DNA from: Pseudomonadota bacterium
GTDB taxonomy: Bacteria > Pseudomonadota > Gammaproteobacteria > Steroidobacterales > Steroidobacteraceae
Length of the DNA: 64,000 nt
NCBI GenBank assembly: GCA_021843755.1
Contig: JAKBWB010000005.1
Coordinates: 124,001 to 188,000 of the forward strand
Reading direction: 5' to 3'
The notes below the pieces were generated by a model. It had not been told where the DNA came from. It did not search any database and was given only the letters and a program-made list of their open reading frames with translations. The position numbers and the translations under genes were made by a program. Positions 32,957 through 41,740 of this stretch are shown here, piece after piece. The first letter of the stretch is position 1. Each line of letters opens with the position of its first letter.

Positions 32957-33188
32957 AGCGCAGGAGCGGGCATTCTGGGAAGCGCACGATTCGACCGATT
33001 ACGTCGATTGGACTCACGCGCCTTCGGTGCGGCTGCCGAATCTGAAGCCCTCGACCCAGACGATATCGCTGCGGCTGCCCGTCGGACTACTCGAGCGAAT
33101 CAAGGTAGAAGCAAACAGACGCGACATGCCCTATCAGTCGCTGATCAAGGCGTGGCTCGCCGACCAGGTAGGCCGGCCTCGGGCGTAG
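32865..33188 (+). CDS. brnA: BrnA/CopG-type antitoxin
   Basis: 107 aa. Residues about 28-55 (FRSEAQERAFWEAHDSTDYVDW) are the toxin-binding segment typical of BrnT partners; LPNLKPSTQTISLRLP and LLERIKVEANRRDMPYQSLIKAWL form a ribbon-helix-helix DNA-binding domain. The order toxin then antitoxin with overlapping frames is characteristic of brnTA. A basic 20-residue N-terminus is extra. The ATG at 32865 lies inside brnT; a later start at Met24 would give a standard-length antitoxin. Confidence 0.82.
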   Translation: MATDRSKARTPRPTRHAKSHPTKMAPAFRSEAQERAFWEAHDSTDYVDWTHAPSVRLPNLKPSTQTISLRLPVGLLERIKVEANRRDMPYQSLIKAWLADQVGRPRA

Positions 33189-33269
33189 AGCGCTCGTCGG
33201 CCTCGCATTCCACGGCGGTCCGCTCCAAGGGCCGCTCGGAGCATCGATTCCCATCATAGGTTGCTAGAC

Positions 33270-34733
33270 ATGAAACCTGGTCGCAATGACCCCTGCCCTT
33301 GCGGCAGCGGCAAGAAATTCAAGCACTGCTGTCTGCGGGCCGAAAGCAACACGCTCGCAACCGCGAACGCGCTCGTCTGGCGGCGAATGCGACGGGTACT
33401 CGATGAGTTTGCGATGGGCACGACGATGCTCGAATTCGTGGTGAAAACCTACGGCCCTGAGGCGCTGAGCGAGGCTTGGGCCGAATTCTCCGGCCTCGAG
33501 GCGCCATTCGATCCCCAGACCCCGAACATAGCGCTCTTCACGTCTTGGTTCTTCCATCGCTGGTCGCCGGACCCCCACGACAGTGCAACCTTGGACCCCG
33601 CCGTCAGCGAGCGCATCCCAACGCAGCTGTATCTTGAACGTGAAGGCCAACGCCTCGACCCGGCGCTGCGGCGCTACCTGGAGAGCTGCCTTGGAGCCCC
33701 TTTCAGCTTTCACGAAGTCCTGCGGTGTGATCGGGGCACCGGCTTCGGAGCACGCGACCTGTTCACGGGGGAGGAACGCTACGTTATGGAACGCGGCGCG
33801 ACCGAGGGAATGCAGGTCGGCGATATTGTGTTCGGCCAACTGGTCGATGTCGACGACATCACCATGCTCGAATGCGCCGGTCCCTACTATATCCCGCCGA
33901 TCCGAAAACTCGAGCTCATCGAGTTGCGCAAGGCATTGCTCAACGGGAAGACGCGTTGCACGCCGGAGGAGCTGCACGACTGGGATTTCGAGCTCATCGA
34001 GCAATACCTCGTCATCGCCGAGGAAATGCTTCACCCGAGCTTGCCGAAAATGCACAACACCGATGGCGACCCGATCGAGATGCACCGCCTTGACTTCGAC
34101 ATCGACTCCGCGGAAGGAGTTCTCCGTGCACTCGCGGATCTCGACCTTGGACGAACCTCAGACGAAGTGCTTGCCGATGCCGAGCGTAACCCGCTCGGGC
34201 AGATCACGCGCGTGGAATGGCTGTGGAAGAAATCCGGCAACGACATGCACAACAGTCTGAGCAACACCATTTTAGGACGCCTCGAAATCAAGGGCCGCAA
34301 GCTCATTGCCGAGGTAAACTCCGCACACCGGGCGCGCGAGCTGCGGACGCTCATCGAGTCGCGTCTCGGGGATGCGGCGCGATTTCGAACCGATACGATC
34401 CAGTCGCTCGAGAAACTGCTCGCCGATCGCCCTCCTTTCAACGCGGCCAAGGCGCCCGCACAAGGGAAGGCCGATGAGCTGGCAGAGCACCCTGAGATCA
34501 AGGCCGCGATGCAGAATTTCATGGCCCAGCATTTCGAGCATTGGGTTTCGGAGAGCATTCCGGCACTTGATGGTCGTACCCCGCTCGATGCCGTGCGCGA
34601 TCCCGAAGGTCGCGAGAAAGTGCTGGCGTTGGTCATCGACGCTGAGCGACGCGCACGCACGATGACGCCGGCGGTGGACGAGGCGGTACTTCAGCGCTTG
34701 CGCGCGCGCCTCGGCCTGCCCCTGGAAGATTAG
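33270..34733 (+). CDS. SEC-C motif protein with MbcA/ParS-like C-terminus
   Basis: 487 aa, cytosolic. The N-terminus (residues about 4-20, [16 protein letters not shown]) is a complete SEC-C zinc-binding motif, as at the SecA C-terminus. The middle is unrecognised. A stretch near the C-terminus ([20 protein letters not shown]) resembles the conserved motif of MbcA/ParS/Xre-type toxin-binding domains. It follows brnTA by 81 bp within the inserted segment. Possible roles are ribosome or toxin-associated stress function; this is inference. ATG at 33270, with a TTG three codons upstream. Confidence 0.7.
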   Translation: MKPGRNDPCPCGSGKKFKHCCLRAESNTLATANALVWRRMRRVLDEFAMGTTMLEFVVKTYGPEALSEAWAEFSGLEAPFDPQTPNIALFTSWFFHRWSPDPHDSATLDPAVSERIPTQLYLEREGQRLDPALRRYLESCLGAPFSFHEVLRCDRGTGFGARDLFTGEERYVMERGATEGMQVGDIVFGQLVDVDDITMLECAGPYYIPPIRKLELIELRKALLNGKTRCTPEELHDWDFELIEQYLVIAEEMLHPSLPKMHNTDGDPIEMHRLDFDIDSAEGVLRALADLDLGRTSDEVLADAERNPLGQITRVEWLWKKSGNDMHNSLSNTILGRLEIKGRKLIAEVNSAHRARELRTLIESRLGDAARFRTDTIQSLEKLLADRPPFNAAKAPAQGKADELAEHPEIKAAMQNFMAQHFEHWVSESIPALDGRTPLDAVRDPEGREKVLALVIDAERRARTMTPAVDEAVLQRLRARLGLPLED

Positions 34734-34747
34734 CGCGGCGTGTCTCG

Positions 34748-35137
34748 GCGCATCACCGCAGCGCCAACGCCTGCCGCCGCGCACGCCGGCCCGGCCGCAG
34801 GACGGCCCGCAGGCCCCGGGCGTACGCGCCGGGTGCGACTGCGAATTGTGACGCCCATCGTATACGCTATGCGCTATGGCGCAACCGACCGCCATCCCCG
34901 CCCCGCTCAGGGATCTGCTGCCGAGGCACCCGAGCCCCTCCCGCCACCGGGGAGGGAAATCCGCTGCCCGTGATCGATCCCGAGAGGCCCAATATCCGGC
35001 GGCGCCCCGGCACATGGCGGCCGCGCCAGGAACAGCCCGTTGCACCGCGCCCGGCCGCCGAAGGCAAACCTCGGTGCTATCGTATCCCCGGCAAGCCGGG
35101 ATACGGCTGAGCTGCGCCGCACCGGCATGAGCACCCA
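34748..35137. repeat. Direct repeat copy B (duplicated divergent intergenic region)
   Basis: Second copy of the intergenic segment at 31597-31985. It begins 15 bp past the SEC-C gene stop and ends just inside the dehydrogenase gene, whose start codon at 35127 corresponds to the ATG at 31975 in copy A. It supplies the dehydrogenase promoter. The shared palindromic core is at about 34857-34872. Confidence 0.85.
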
Positions 35138-36404
35138 CCCACATGAGACCGCCGGGGAGCACATCGCGATCATCGGTGCCGGCGTCATCGGCTGTGCGCT
35201 CGCGTGGGCCCTGGCCCGCGAGGGCCGCCGCGTCCTGCTCATCGATCGCGCCGAGCCCGCCACCGCCGGAGCGTCCTTCGGCAATGCCGGCCACATCGCC
35301 TGTGAGCAGCTCGAGCCGCTCCCCTGCCCGGCGGTGCTGTGCACCTTCTGGCGGGAGCTGACGCTCTTCGGCGGCGCGGTCGATCTGCCGGTGCACCGCT
35401 GGGTGGCCCTCGCGCCCTGGCTGGCGCAATTCGTGTACGCCGCCTTCCGTCAGAAGCGCAACACACCGGCGCTGGCCGCGTTGGTGGCGCCAGCCGCGGC
35501 GGCGCTGGAGGCGGCGTTGCGCGAGATCGCGCGGCCGGAGCTGCTGGTGCGTCACGGACACTACGCCCTGTGGCGCGGCCCGCATGCGGCCGAGCGCGCC
35601 GCCCGCGCGGCGCGCGCCGCCCGCGCCCTCGGCGTGCGCACCGAGCAGGCATCGCCGGAACTGTTGCACGCCGCGCGCGCGCGCGGCGGCCAGGGCGATG
35701 CGGCCGGACTGCACTATCCGGACAGCGGCCACGTCATCGACCCGCGCCAGCTCGCCGTTGCGCTCGCCGGCGCGGCGTTGCGAGCGGGCGCGACGTTCCG
35801 CCAGGCTGAGGTCCAGGAACTCACGCCCCTCGGGGCGCGCATCGGGGTGCGTGCCGAGGGTCAGATCGTGCCGGCCGCGGCGGCGGTGGTGTGCGCCGGC
35901 GTCGAATCGAAACGACTGCTCGCACCCTTCGGCGTCCCTGCGCCCCTGACCGCCGAGCGCGGCTACCACCTCGAGATGCCGGGCACGCCGCCGCTGATCG
36001 ACGCGCCGGTGCTGCACGCCGACCACAACATCATCGTTACGCCGATGCAGGGCCGGCTGCGCGCCACGAGCTACCTCGAGTTCGAGCGCCATGGCGCGCC
36101 ACCGGACCGGCGCAAGATCGCGCGGCTGCGGGCCCGATTGCACACGTTCGGCTATGCCTGCGCGACAGCCCATGCCGGATGGGTGGGCTCGCGCCCCACG
36201 CTGCCGGACTATCTGCCGGGCCTCGGGCGCGCCCCGGGCGAGGCGCCGCTGTTCTACGCCGTCGGCCACCAACATCTGGGGCTCACACTGGCGGTGCCCA
36301 GCGCACACGTGATGGCCGCACTGGTGGCCGGACGCCCCCCGCCGCTCGATGCGCGGCCCTTCGACCTGATGCGCTTCGGCACCGCGCGCACCGCGCGCCG
36401 TTGA
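35127..36404 (+). CDS. FAD-dependent D-amino-acid / D-hydroxyproline dehydrogenase
   Basis: DadA-like flavoprotein, 425 aa. The FAD-binding GxGxxG motif is IIGAGVIGCALAWAL near the N-terminus, with the acidic residue of VLLIDRAEP closing the beta-alpha-beta fold. The C-terminal YAVGHQHLGLTLAVPSAH is the substrate/flavin motif of this family. Because it originally faced the 4-hydroxyproline epimerase across one intergenic region (see repeats), oxidation of cis-4-hydroxy-D-proline is the likely reaction. Very rich in Ala/Arg in the middle. Confidence 0.85.
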   Translation: MSTHPHETAGEHIAIIGAGVIGCALAWALAREGRRVLLIDRAEPATAGASFGNAGHIACEQLEPLPCPAVLCTFWRELTLFGGAVDLPVHRWVALAPWLAQFVYAAFRQKRNTPALAALVAPAAAALEAALREIARPELLVRHGHYALWRGPHAAERAARAARAARALGVRTEQASPELLHAARARGGQGDAAGLHYPDSGHVIDPRQLAVALAGAALRAGATFRQAEVQELTPLGARIGVRAEGQIVPAAAAVVCAGVESKRLLAPFGVPAPLTAERGYHLEMPGTPPLIDAPVLHADHNIIVTPMQGRLRATSYLEFERHGAPPDRRKIARLRARLHTFGYACATAHAGWVGSRPTLPDYLPGLGRAPGEAPLFYAVGHQHLGLTLAVPSAHVMAALVAGRPPPLDARPFDLMRFGTARTARR

Positions 36405-36559
36405 GGCCGCGCGCGAACAGTGTGCGCGAGCACCTGCAGTTAAAGCGAATGCGAGCCGTGCGGCAGCGCCTGGGCGAGAGCCGCCGCAGCATCGGGCAGA
36501 TCCTGACGGAGTTCGGCGTGAGCGATGTGACTTCTTCCGCACGGTGCCTCCCCCGTTGA
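36405..36559 (+). pseudogene. Possible AraC-family C-terminal remnant
   Basis: A short in-frame stretch reads RMRAVRQRLGESRRSIGQI and then EFGVSDVTSSARCLPR before a TGA at 36557. This resembles the second helix-turn-helix of AraC regulators (SI-x-I-x-x-x-x-GFSD-x-S-x-F-x-R-x-F). No start or upstream regulator sequence exists because the dehydrogenase stop precedes it. Probably a fragment of the lost pathway regulator. The remainder to 36812 has no gene. Confidence 0.4.
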
Positions 36560-36779
36560 GCGGCTGTTCAGGATCAAAAGAACAATTGCCCGGGCGGCAG
36601 TGCGAGCCCACCGTCTCCGGTTCGCACCTCTGCAACCGGACGATCGGCCGCGACACGCCGCGGATGATCCGGCGACCTGTGTTCGTTGCGCGCAATTTCC
36701 CCGCTTCGCCGCGCCGTCCTGCGCGCATGGGCGCCCAGCCTTCGACCCGTTCTGCGCGGCACGGCCGGCGACATGCGCA

Positions 36780-36806
36780 TTGGACACGGTGCCCGCAGGC
36801 TATACT
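36780..36806 (+). promoter_or_regulatory. Promoter of the MFS gene, predicting a leaderless mRNA
   Basis: TTGGAC (36780-36785), a 15-bp spacer and TATACT (36801-36806). The ATG is only seven bases past the -10, so transcription would start at or near the A of the start codon. No Shine-Dalgarno is visible. Confidence 0.45.
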
Positions 36807-36812
36807 TGCGCC

Positions 36813-38246
36813 ATGCCCGGATGGAACGACCTGACGGCCGCGCTGCGCCGGCCCTCGATGCAGATCGCGCTCATCGTGGCGAGCGCGATGTTCATGCAAA
36901 ACCTCGACTCGACGATCATCGTCACGGCGCTGCCGGCCATGGCGCACAGCTTCGCCACCACCGAGAGCCGGGTGAGCGAAGGCATCACCGGATATGCGCT
37001 TGCCGCCGCGGTCTGCATCCCCTCGAGCGCGTGGCTGGCCGACCGGATCGGGACCCGGACCCTGTTCTGCGGCGCGATCGTGCTGTTCACCCTGGCCTCG
37101 ATGGCCTGCGGCCTGTCGCATGATTTCCCGGCGTTCATCGCCGCGCGTCTGGTGCAAGGCGGCTCGGCGGCGATGATGTCGCCGGTCGGGCGGTTGATCG
37201 TGCTGCGCAACACCGCCAAGCACGAGATGATGGGCACGCTCTCGGCGCTGGTGTGGCCGGCGCTGCTCGCGCCGGTCATCGGGCCGGCGCTCGGCGGTTT
37301 CATCACCGAGGCGCTCAACTGGCGCTGGATCTTCTATGTCAACGTGCCGATCGGCGTGCTCGCCATGGGGCTGGTGCTTGCGCTCATTCCCAACCACAAG
37401 GAAAGCGAGCGCACCGCGTTCGATATCCGCGGCTTCCTGCTGTTGGCGCTCGCCGTCGGCTGTCTCAGCGCCGGGCTCGACATGCTCGGCGGCAAGCACA
37501 TCGAGGCGTGGCTCGCGATCGGATTGCTCGCCGCGGCCGGCGCCGCCGGCTACGCCGCGCTGCGCCACCTCGCATCGGCGCCGGCGCCGCTGATCCGGCT
37601 CGATGTGATGCGCAGACCCGCGTTCCGCGTCGCAACGCTCTCCGGGGGCGGTCTGACGCGCGCGGCGATCAGCGCCACGCCGTTTCTGCTGCCGCTCATG
37701 CTCGAGTTGGTCTACGGCCTGACACCGTTGCAGGCCGGGGTGCTGCTGCTGGTGTACATGCTGGCGAATCTGCTGATGAAGACCCTGACCAATCCCATCA
37801 TCCGCCGCTTCGGACTGCGCTCGGTGCTGATCGTCAACGGCGCGATCACCGCCGCCGGCATCGCGGCCTGCGCGTGGATCTCGCCGCAGCTGCCGATGGC
37901 GCTGACCGTGATCATCCTGCTGTTCGCCGGCGCCAGCCGCTCGATGCAGTTCACCGCGATCACGTTCACCACGTTCGCCGAGGTGAGCGCCGAGGAGCGC
38001 GCGCCGGCGAGCGTCCTGTCATCGCTCACCCAGCAGATCAGCACGGCCGCGGGCGTGGCGAGCGCGGCGCTGATCCTGAACTTCTCGCGCCTGCTGCGTC
38101 ATGGCAGCGCACTCGGCGCGCTCGACTTTCGCGTCGCGCTCACCTTGATGGCCGCGCTCGCGGTGTTCGGTTTGATCGGCTACGCGAGCCTGCCGAAGGA
38201 CACCGGCGCGGAGCTCAGCGGGCGGGGCCGCGTCGCGGCCTCCTGA
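36813..38246 (+). CDS. MFS exporter, DHA2 (14-TM) family
   Basis: 477 aa multidrug-type major facilitator. DHA2 hallmarks are LDSTIIVTALPAM in TM1, the motif-A loop LADRIGTRTLF, the motif-C region PALLAPVIGPALGGFI in TM5, and WRWIFYVNVPIGV. About 14 hydrophobic segments. Drug:H+ antiport across the inner membrane is the family role; the substrate is unknown. ATG at 36813 chosen because the hydrophobic N-terminus begins directly after it. Confidence 0.9.
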   Translation: MPGWNDLTAALRRPSMQIALIVASAMFMQNLDSTIIVTALPAMAHSFATTESRVSEGITGYALAAAVCIPSSAWLADRIGTRTLFCGAIVLFTLASMACGLSHDFPAFIAARLVQGGSAAMMSPVGRLIVLRNTAKHEMMGTLSALVWPALLAPVIGPALGGFITEALNWRWIFYVNVPIGVLAMGLVLALIPNHKESERTAFDIRGFLLLALAVGCLSAGLDMLGGKHIEAWLAIGLLAAAGAAGYAALRHLASAPAPLIRLDVMRRPAFRVATLSGGGLTRAAISATPFLLPLMLELVYGLTPLQAGVLLLVYMLANLLMKTLTNPIIRRFGLRSVLIVNGAITAAGIAACAWISPQLPMALTVIILLFAGASRSMQFTAITFTTFAEVSAEERAPASVLSSLTQQISTAAGVASAALILNFSRLLRHGSALGALDFRVALTLMAALAVFGLIGYASLPKDTGAELSGRGRVAAS

Positions 38247-38256
38247 GACGCGCGCC

Positions 38257-40251
38257 TCAGGCGCGCACCAGCCGCCCGACCCAGCGATACAGCACGAGCA
38301 CCACGGCCGCGAACGTCACGCCGCCGAGCCACATCGCGGCGGCATGGAAATCCTTCCCGACCAGCGCGATCGGCTCGGGCCGGCCGCTGAATACCACCAC
38401 GCCGGCATAGATCACCCCGAGCAGGCTCTCCCCGACGATCAGTCCCGAGGCCAGCAGCACGCCGAGCTGTTTGATCGCAGCCCCGCGCGGCTTGGCGTCC
38501 GCGCTGCGGTTGAACCACCAGCCCACGAGCGCGCCCACGGTGATCATCAGCGTCGTGGAAGGCGGCAGATAGATCCCCAGGCCCACGGCGAGCGGCGGCA
38601 GGCGCACGGTCTTGAATGCGCGCCCGAGACCCGCATCGAGCGCGATCATGAGCGCACCGATCCCGAAGCCGACCGTGATCGCGCTCCAGTCGATGTTGTG
38701 CTGGATCACGCCCTGGGCGAGTGCCGAAATCAGCCCGGCCTGCGGGGCGGGCAGCGCCCGCGCGGGATTGACGCCGGGCGTGCCGAGAAAGCCGTAGGCA
38801 TGATTGAGCAGATCGAGCACCGGCGGGATGACCAGCGCCCCGGCGATGACACCGACGACCAGCGCCCACTGCTGCTTGGCGGGCGTCGCATCGACCAGCT
38901 GCCCGGTCTTCAGATCCTGCAGATTGTTGTTGGCGATGGAGGCCACCGCGAATACCACCGACGTCACGAACAGCGCAAAGGCCACCAGCGCCCGGCCGGC
39001 CGTTGCCGGCAGGCCGAGCCTGATTCCCGCCACCAGCAACAGCGCAAACACCACCACGACGAGGATGCCGATCCCCGAGAGCGGACTGTTGGATGAGCCG
39101 ATCAGGCCGGCCATGTAGCCGCACACGGTCGAGACCAGAAAGCCCATCAGGGCGACGAAGATCACCCCTCCGATCGCAAGCCCCCAGGCATCGGCCCCGA
39201 GTCCGCTGAGGTGGCTGAAGTGCCACAGCAGCCAGATCACCGGGACCAGACAGGCGAGCGAAATCAGCCCGACGGTGCCGATCGGTATGTCCTGTTCGGT
39301 GCGCGGCAGCAGATGTCCCTGGCCGCCCCGGCGCGCCCGCGAGGAGGCCATCGCTCCGGCAAGCCCCTTGATGACCGGCTTGATCAGCATGGCGAGCGTC
39401 CACACCGCGGCGATGCCGATCGCCCCCGCCCCGACGAAGCGCACGTAATGATCCCACGCGCCTTGCGCAGCAGCGGCGGGCGAGCCTCCCGCCGCGTGGG
39501 TGAGCAGGAAGTGCGGTACGGCCCAGCCCCACCCGATCAGCGCCCCGACGAATATCGCCACGCCCACGGCCGGTCCGACCAGATGACCGATGGCGAACAG
39601 GGCGAACGACAAGCTGAAATCGAAGCCGCTCGCGGCTCGTGTCCGGCCGATGTGAAAATAACGGGCGAGGTCGCTGGCGAAGATCTGGGTCTGCACCACC
39701 ACGTAGAACGCCGCCGAGACCAGCGCACCGACCACGACAGCCTTCAGCCCCGCCCCGCCCGTCTCGACCGCCTCGACGTCCGCATTCTGGGCCTGGCCGG
39801 AGCCGACCTTGAGCACCTCGGCGCAGGCCACCCCTTCCGGGTAGGGCAGGTCCGAGTCCGTCACCAGCGCCCGGCGCAGCGGGATGGTGTACATCACCCC
39901 CAGAATGCCGCCGGCGGCACACACCGTGAAGGACATCCAGAACGGAAAGCCGGTCCACCAGCCGACGATCACCAGGCCGGGCAGCACGAAGATGATGCTC
40001 GAGAGCGTGCCGGCCGCGGACGCCACGGTCTGTACGATGTTGTTCTCCTGTATGGTCGCGTCCTTGAACGCACGCAGGATGCCCATCGAGATCACCGCCG
40101 CCGGGATCGATGTCGAGAAGGTGATGCCGGCCTTCAGACCGAAGTAGACGTTGGCTGCGGTGAATGCCAGGGTGATCAGCACCCCGATGACCATGCCGCG
40201 GAAGGTGAACTCGCCGTGCGACCCGGCGCGCTGCGGTGCGGGTGTATTCAC
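38257..40251 (-). CDS. OPT family oligopeptide transporter
   Basis: 664 aa from the GTG at 40251 (an ATG at 40305 would add 18 basic residues). About 15-16 membrane spans. Family motifs are FTFRGMVIGVLITLAFTAANVYFGLKAGIT at the start (quoted in part), PYPEGVACAEVLKVG, and GVIQHNIDWSAITVGFGIG. Bacterial OPT proteins import small peptides or metal-chelating compounds by proton symport. The 3' end faces the MFS gene with an 10-bp gap. It is transcribed divergently from pstS. Confidence 0.9.
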   Translation of the reverse strand: MNTPAPQRAGSHGEFTFRGMVIGVLITLAFTAANVYFGLKAGITFSTSIPAAVISMGILRAFKDATIQENNIVQTVASAAGTLSSIIFVLPGLVIVGWWTGFPFWMSFTVCAAGGILGVMYTIPLRRALVTDSDLPYPEGVACAEVLKVGSGQAQNADVEAVETGGAGLKAVVVGALVSAAFYVVVQTQIFASDLARYFHIGRTRAASGFDFSLSFALFAIGHLVGPAVGVAIFVGALIGWGWAVPHFLLTHAAGGSPAAAAQGAWDHYVRFVGAGAIGIAAVWTLAMLIKPVIKGLAGAMASSRARRGGQGHLLPRTEQDIPIGTVGLISLACLVPVIWLLWHFSHLSGLGADAWGLAIGGVIFVALMGFLVSTVCGYMAGLIGSSNSPLSGIGILVVVVFALLLVAGIRLGLPATAGRALVAFALFVTSVVFAVASIANNNLQDLKTGQLVDATPAKQQWALVVGVIAGALVIPPVLDLLNHAYGFLGTPGVNPARALPAPQAGLISALAQGVIQHNIDWSAITVGFGIGALMIALDAGLGRAFKTVRLPPLAVGLGIYLPPSTTLMITVGALVGWWFNRSADAKPRGAAIKQLGVLLASGLIVGESLLGVIYAGVVVFSGRPEPIALVGKDFHAAAMWLGGVTFAAVVLVLYRWVGRLVRA

Positions 40252-40471
40252 TTTGAATTTCTTTCGATGGCGAGATTCCGCGCCGCCCTCGCGCGGAGCC
40301 CCCAAGGGGCGGCACCTTAACCGATTCGCGCCGAGGTGTCTGCCGCGGCGCGCGCCGGTCCCGCCGCGCAGCGCGGCTGCACCGCCGGGCCGGTGGGGGC
40401 CGTAACGTGAAAGTCGTTCCGAAAAGTTTCTTATCTATTTGTTTTGTAATGATTTTTTAATCTGGCGCGGC

Positions 40472-40493
40472 CTGTCATATCAGTGTCACATTG
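40472..40493 (+). promoter_or_regulatory. Pho box upstream of pstS
   Basis: CTGTCAT (a perfect consensus half), ATCA, GTGTCAC, ATTG. A -10-like TAGAGT follows at 40500-40505, about 10 bp past the second half-site, as in PhoB-activated promoters where the box replaces the -35. The interval 40252-40548 also contains an AT-rich stretch (40420-40465) and no gene. Confidence 0.85.
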
Positions 40494-40548
40494 CCGACGT
40501 AGAGTACGCGTCGATGGCACCCTCCCACATGCAATCGGAGATCACCCT

Positions 40549-41628
40549 TTGAGCACGAAAAATACCGCTCGCCGCTGGAGCGCTTCCCTGGTGCTGGCGA
40601 GCCTCCTCGCCCTGGGCGCAATGACGGCCGGCCACGCCGCAATGGCCGAGGAGCGGTTGCTCGAGACCGGCTCCTCGCTGCTGTATCCGCTGTTCAACCT
40701 GTGGGTTCCGGTCTACGGCAAGACTCATCCGGGCGTGCAGATCACCACCGAATCCACCGGCAGCGGCACGGGCATCTCCGAGGCGGCCTCGGGGATTGCG
40801 CAGATCGGCGCCTCGGATGCCTACATGAGCGATTTCATGGTGCGCCGGCATCCGGGCATTCTGAACATTCCGCTCGCGATCTCCTCGCAGATGGTCAATT
40901 ACAACATCCCGGGCTTGAACGGCGTTCACCTGCGCCTCAGCGGCCCGGTGCTCGCGGCCATGTACACCGGAACGATCCGCTACTGGAACGCTCCGGCGAT
41001 CCAGCGGCTCAACCCCGGGGTGCGCCTGCCGCACAAGCAGATCGTGCTGATCCACCGCACGGACGGCAGCGGCGACACCTTCATCTTCTCCCAGTACCTG
41101 TCCTTCAGCACGCCCTCCTGGAACAACTCGGTGGGCTACGGCACCACGATCAGCTGGCCGCCGGTCGAAGGCGGTGTCGGCGCGGAAGGCAACCCGGGCA
41201 TGGTCGATGCCTGCAAGGGCACGCCGTATTCCATCGCCTACATCGGCATCAGCTACAAGAAATACACGCAAGCGGCCGGGCTCGGCGAGGCGCTGCTCGA
41301 GAACCGCAGCGGCCACTTCGTCCTGCCGACCCCCCAGACGATCCAGGCCGCCGTCAATGCCACCGCGTCCCACACGCCGGCCGATGAGCGCACCAGCCTG
41401 ATCTTCGCCCCGGGGGCTGATTCGTACCCGATCATCAATTACGAGTACGCCATCGTGAATGCCCGGCAGCCGAACCCGGCCACCGCACAGGCCTTGAAGC
41501 AGTTCTTCGAGTGGGCCCTGAGCCCCGATGGCGGGAACGCGCCGCGGTTCATGCAGCAAGTGGGCTTCGTGTCGCTGCCGCCGGCGATCGTGCGTCTCAG
41601 CGAGGCGCAGATCGCCAAGATCCACTGA
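40549..41628 (+). CDS. pstS: Phosphate-binding periplasmic protein PstS
   Basis: Solute-binding protein of the high-affinity phosphate importer. 359 aa with a signal peptide (LLALGAMTAGHA). Phosphate ligands are recognisable in TGSSLLYPL, TESTGSGTGISEA (Ser/Gly loop), GASDAYMSD (Asp) and HRTDGSGDTFIF (Arg-Asp-Ser). No ATG gives this N-terminus; TTG at 40549 has GGAG eight bases upstream. Directly behind a strong Pho box, and followed by pstC after 112 bp. Confidence 0.94.
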   Translation: MSTKNTARRWSASLVLASLLALGAMTAGHAAMAEERLLETGSSLLYPLFNLWVPVYGKTHPGVQITTESTGSGTGISEAASGIAQIGASDAYMSDFMVRRHPGILNIPLAISSQMVNYNIPGLNGVHLRLSGPVLAAMYTGTIRYWNAPAIQRLNPGVRLPHKQIVLIHRTDGSGDTFIFSQYLSFSTPSWNNSVGYGTTISWPPVEGGVGAEGNPGMVDACKGTPYSIAYIGISYKKYTQAAGLGEALLENRSGHFVLPTPQTIQAAVNATASHTPADERTSLIFAPGADSYPIINYEYAIVNARQPNPATAQALKQFFEWALSPDGGNAPRFMQQVGFVSLPPAIVRLSEAQIAKIH

Positions 41629-41740
41629 CGCAACGTCTCCCTCGAAGCCGGCGTCCACCACACGGATGAGGTGCGATGCCGGCTTCGTTCTGCCACGAAT
41701 CCGTTGCATCGAGGCAGCCGAGCGGCCATCCTTGCCCGCC

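Noticed and set aside
31975-35137. Genomic island or prophage with integrase
   Set aside because: No integrase, tRNA attachment site or phage genes; only a broken IS3 transposase and 390-bp repeats that are host intergenic sequence.
36560-36780. Possible tRNA suggested by a GGTTCGCACC-like T-arm
   Set aside because: No matching acceptor stem, D-arm or anticodon arm could be folded around it.
34272-37568. A 1,098-codon minus-strand open frame over the SEC-C gene, repeat B, the dehydrogenase and the MFS gene
   Set aside because: Composition-driven shadow (Arg/Gly/His-rich, no motifs) crossing several well-supported genes and an intergenic region.
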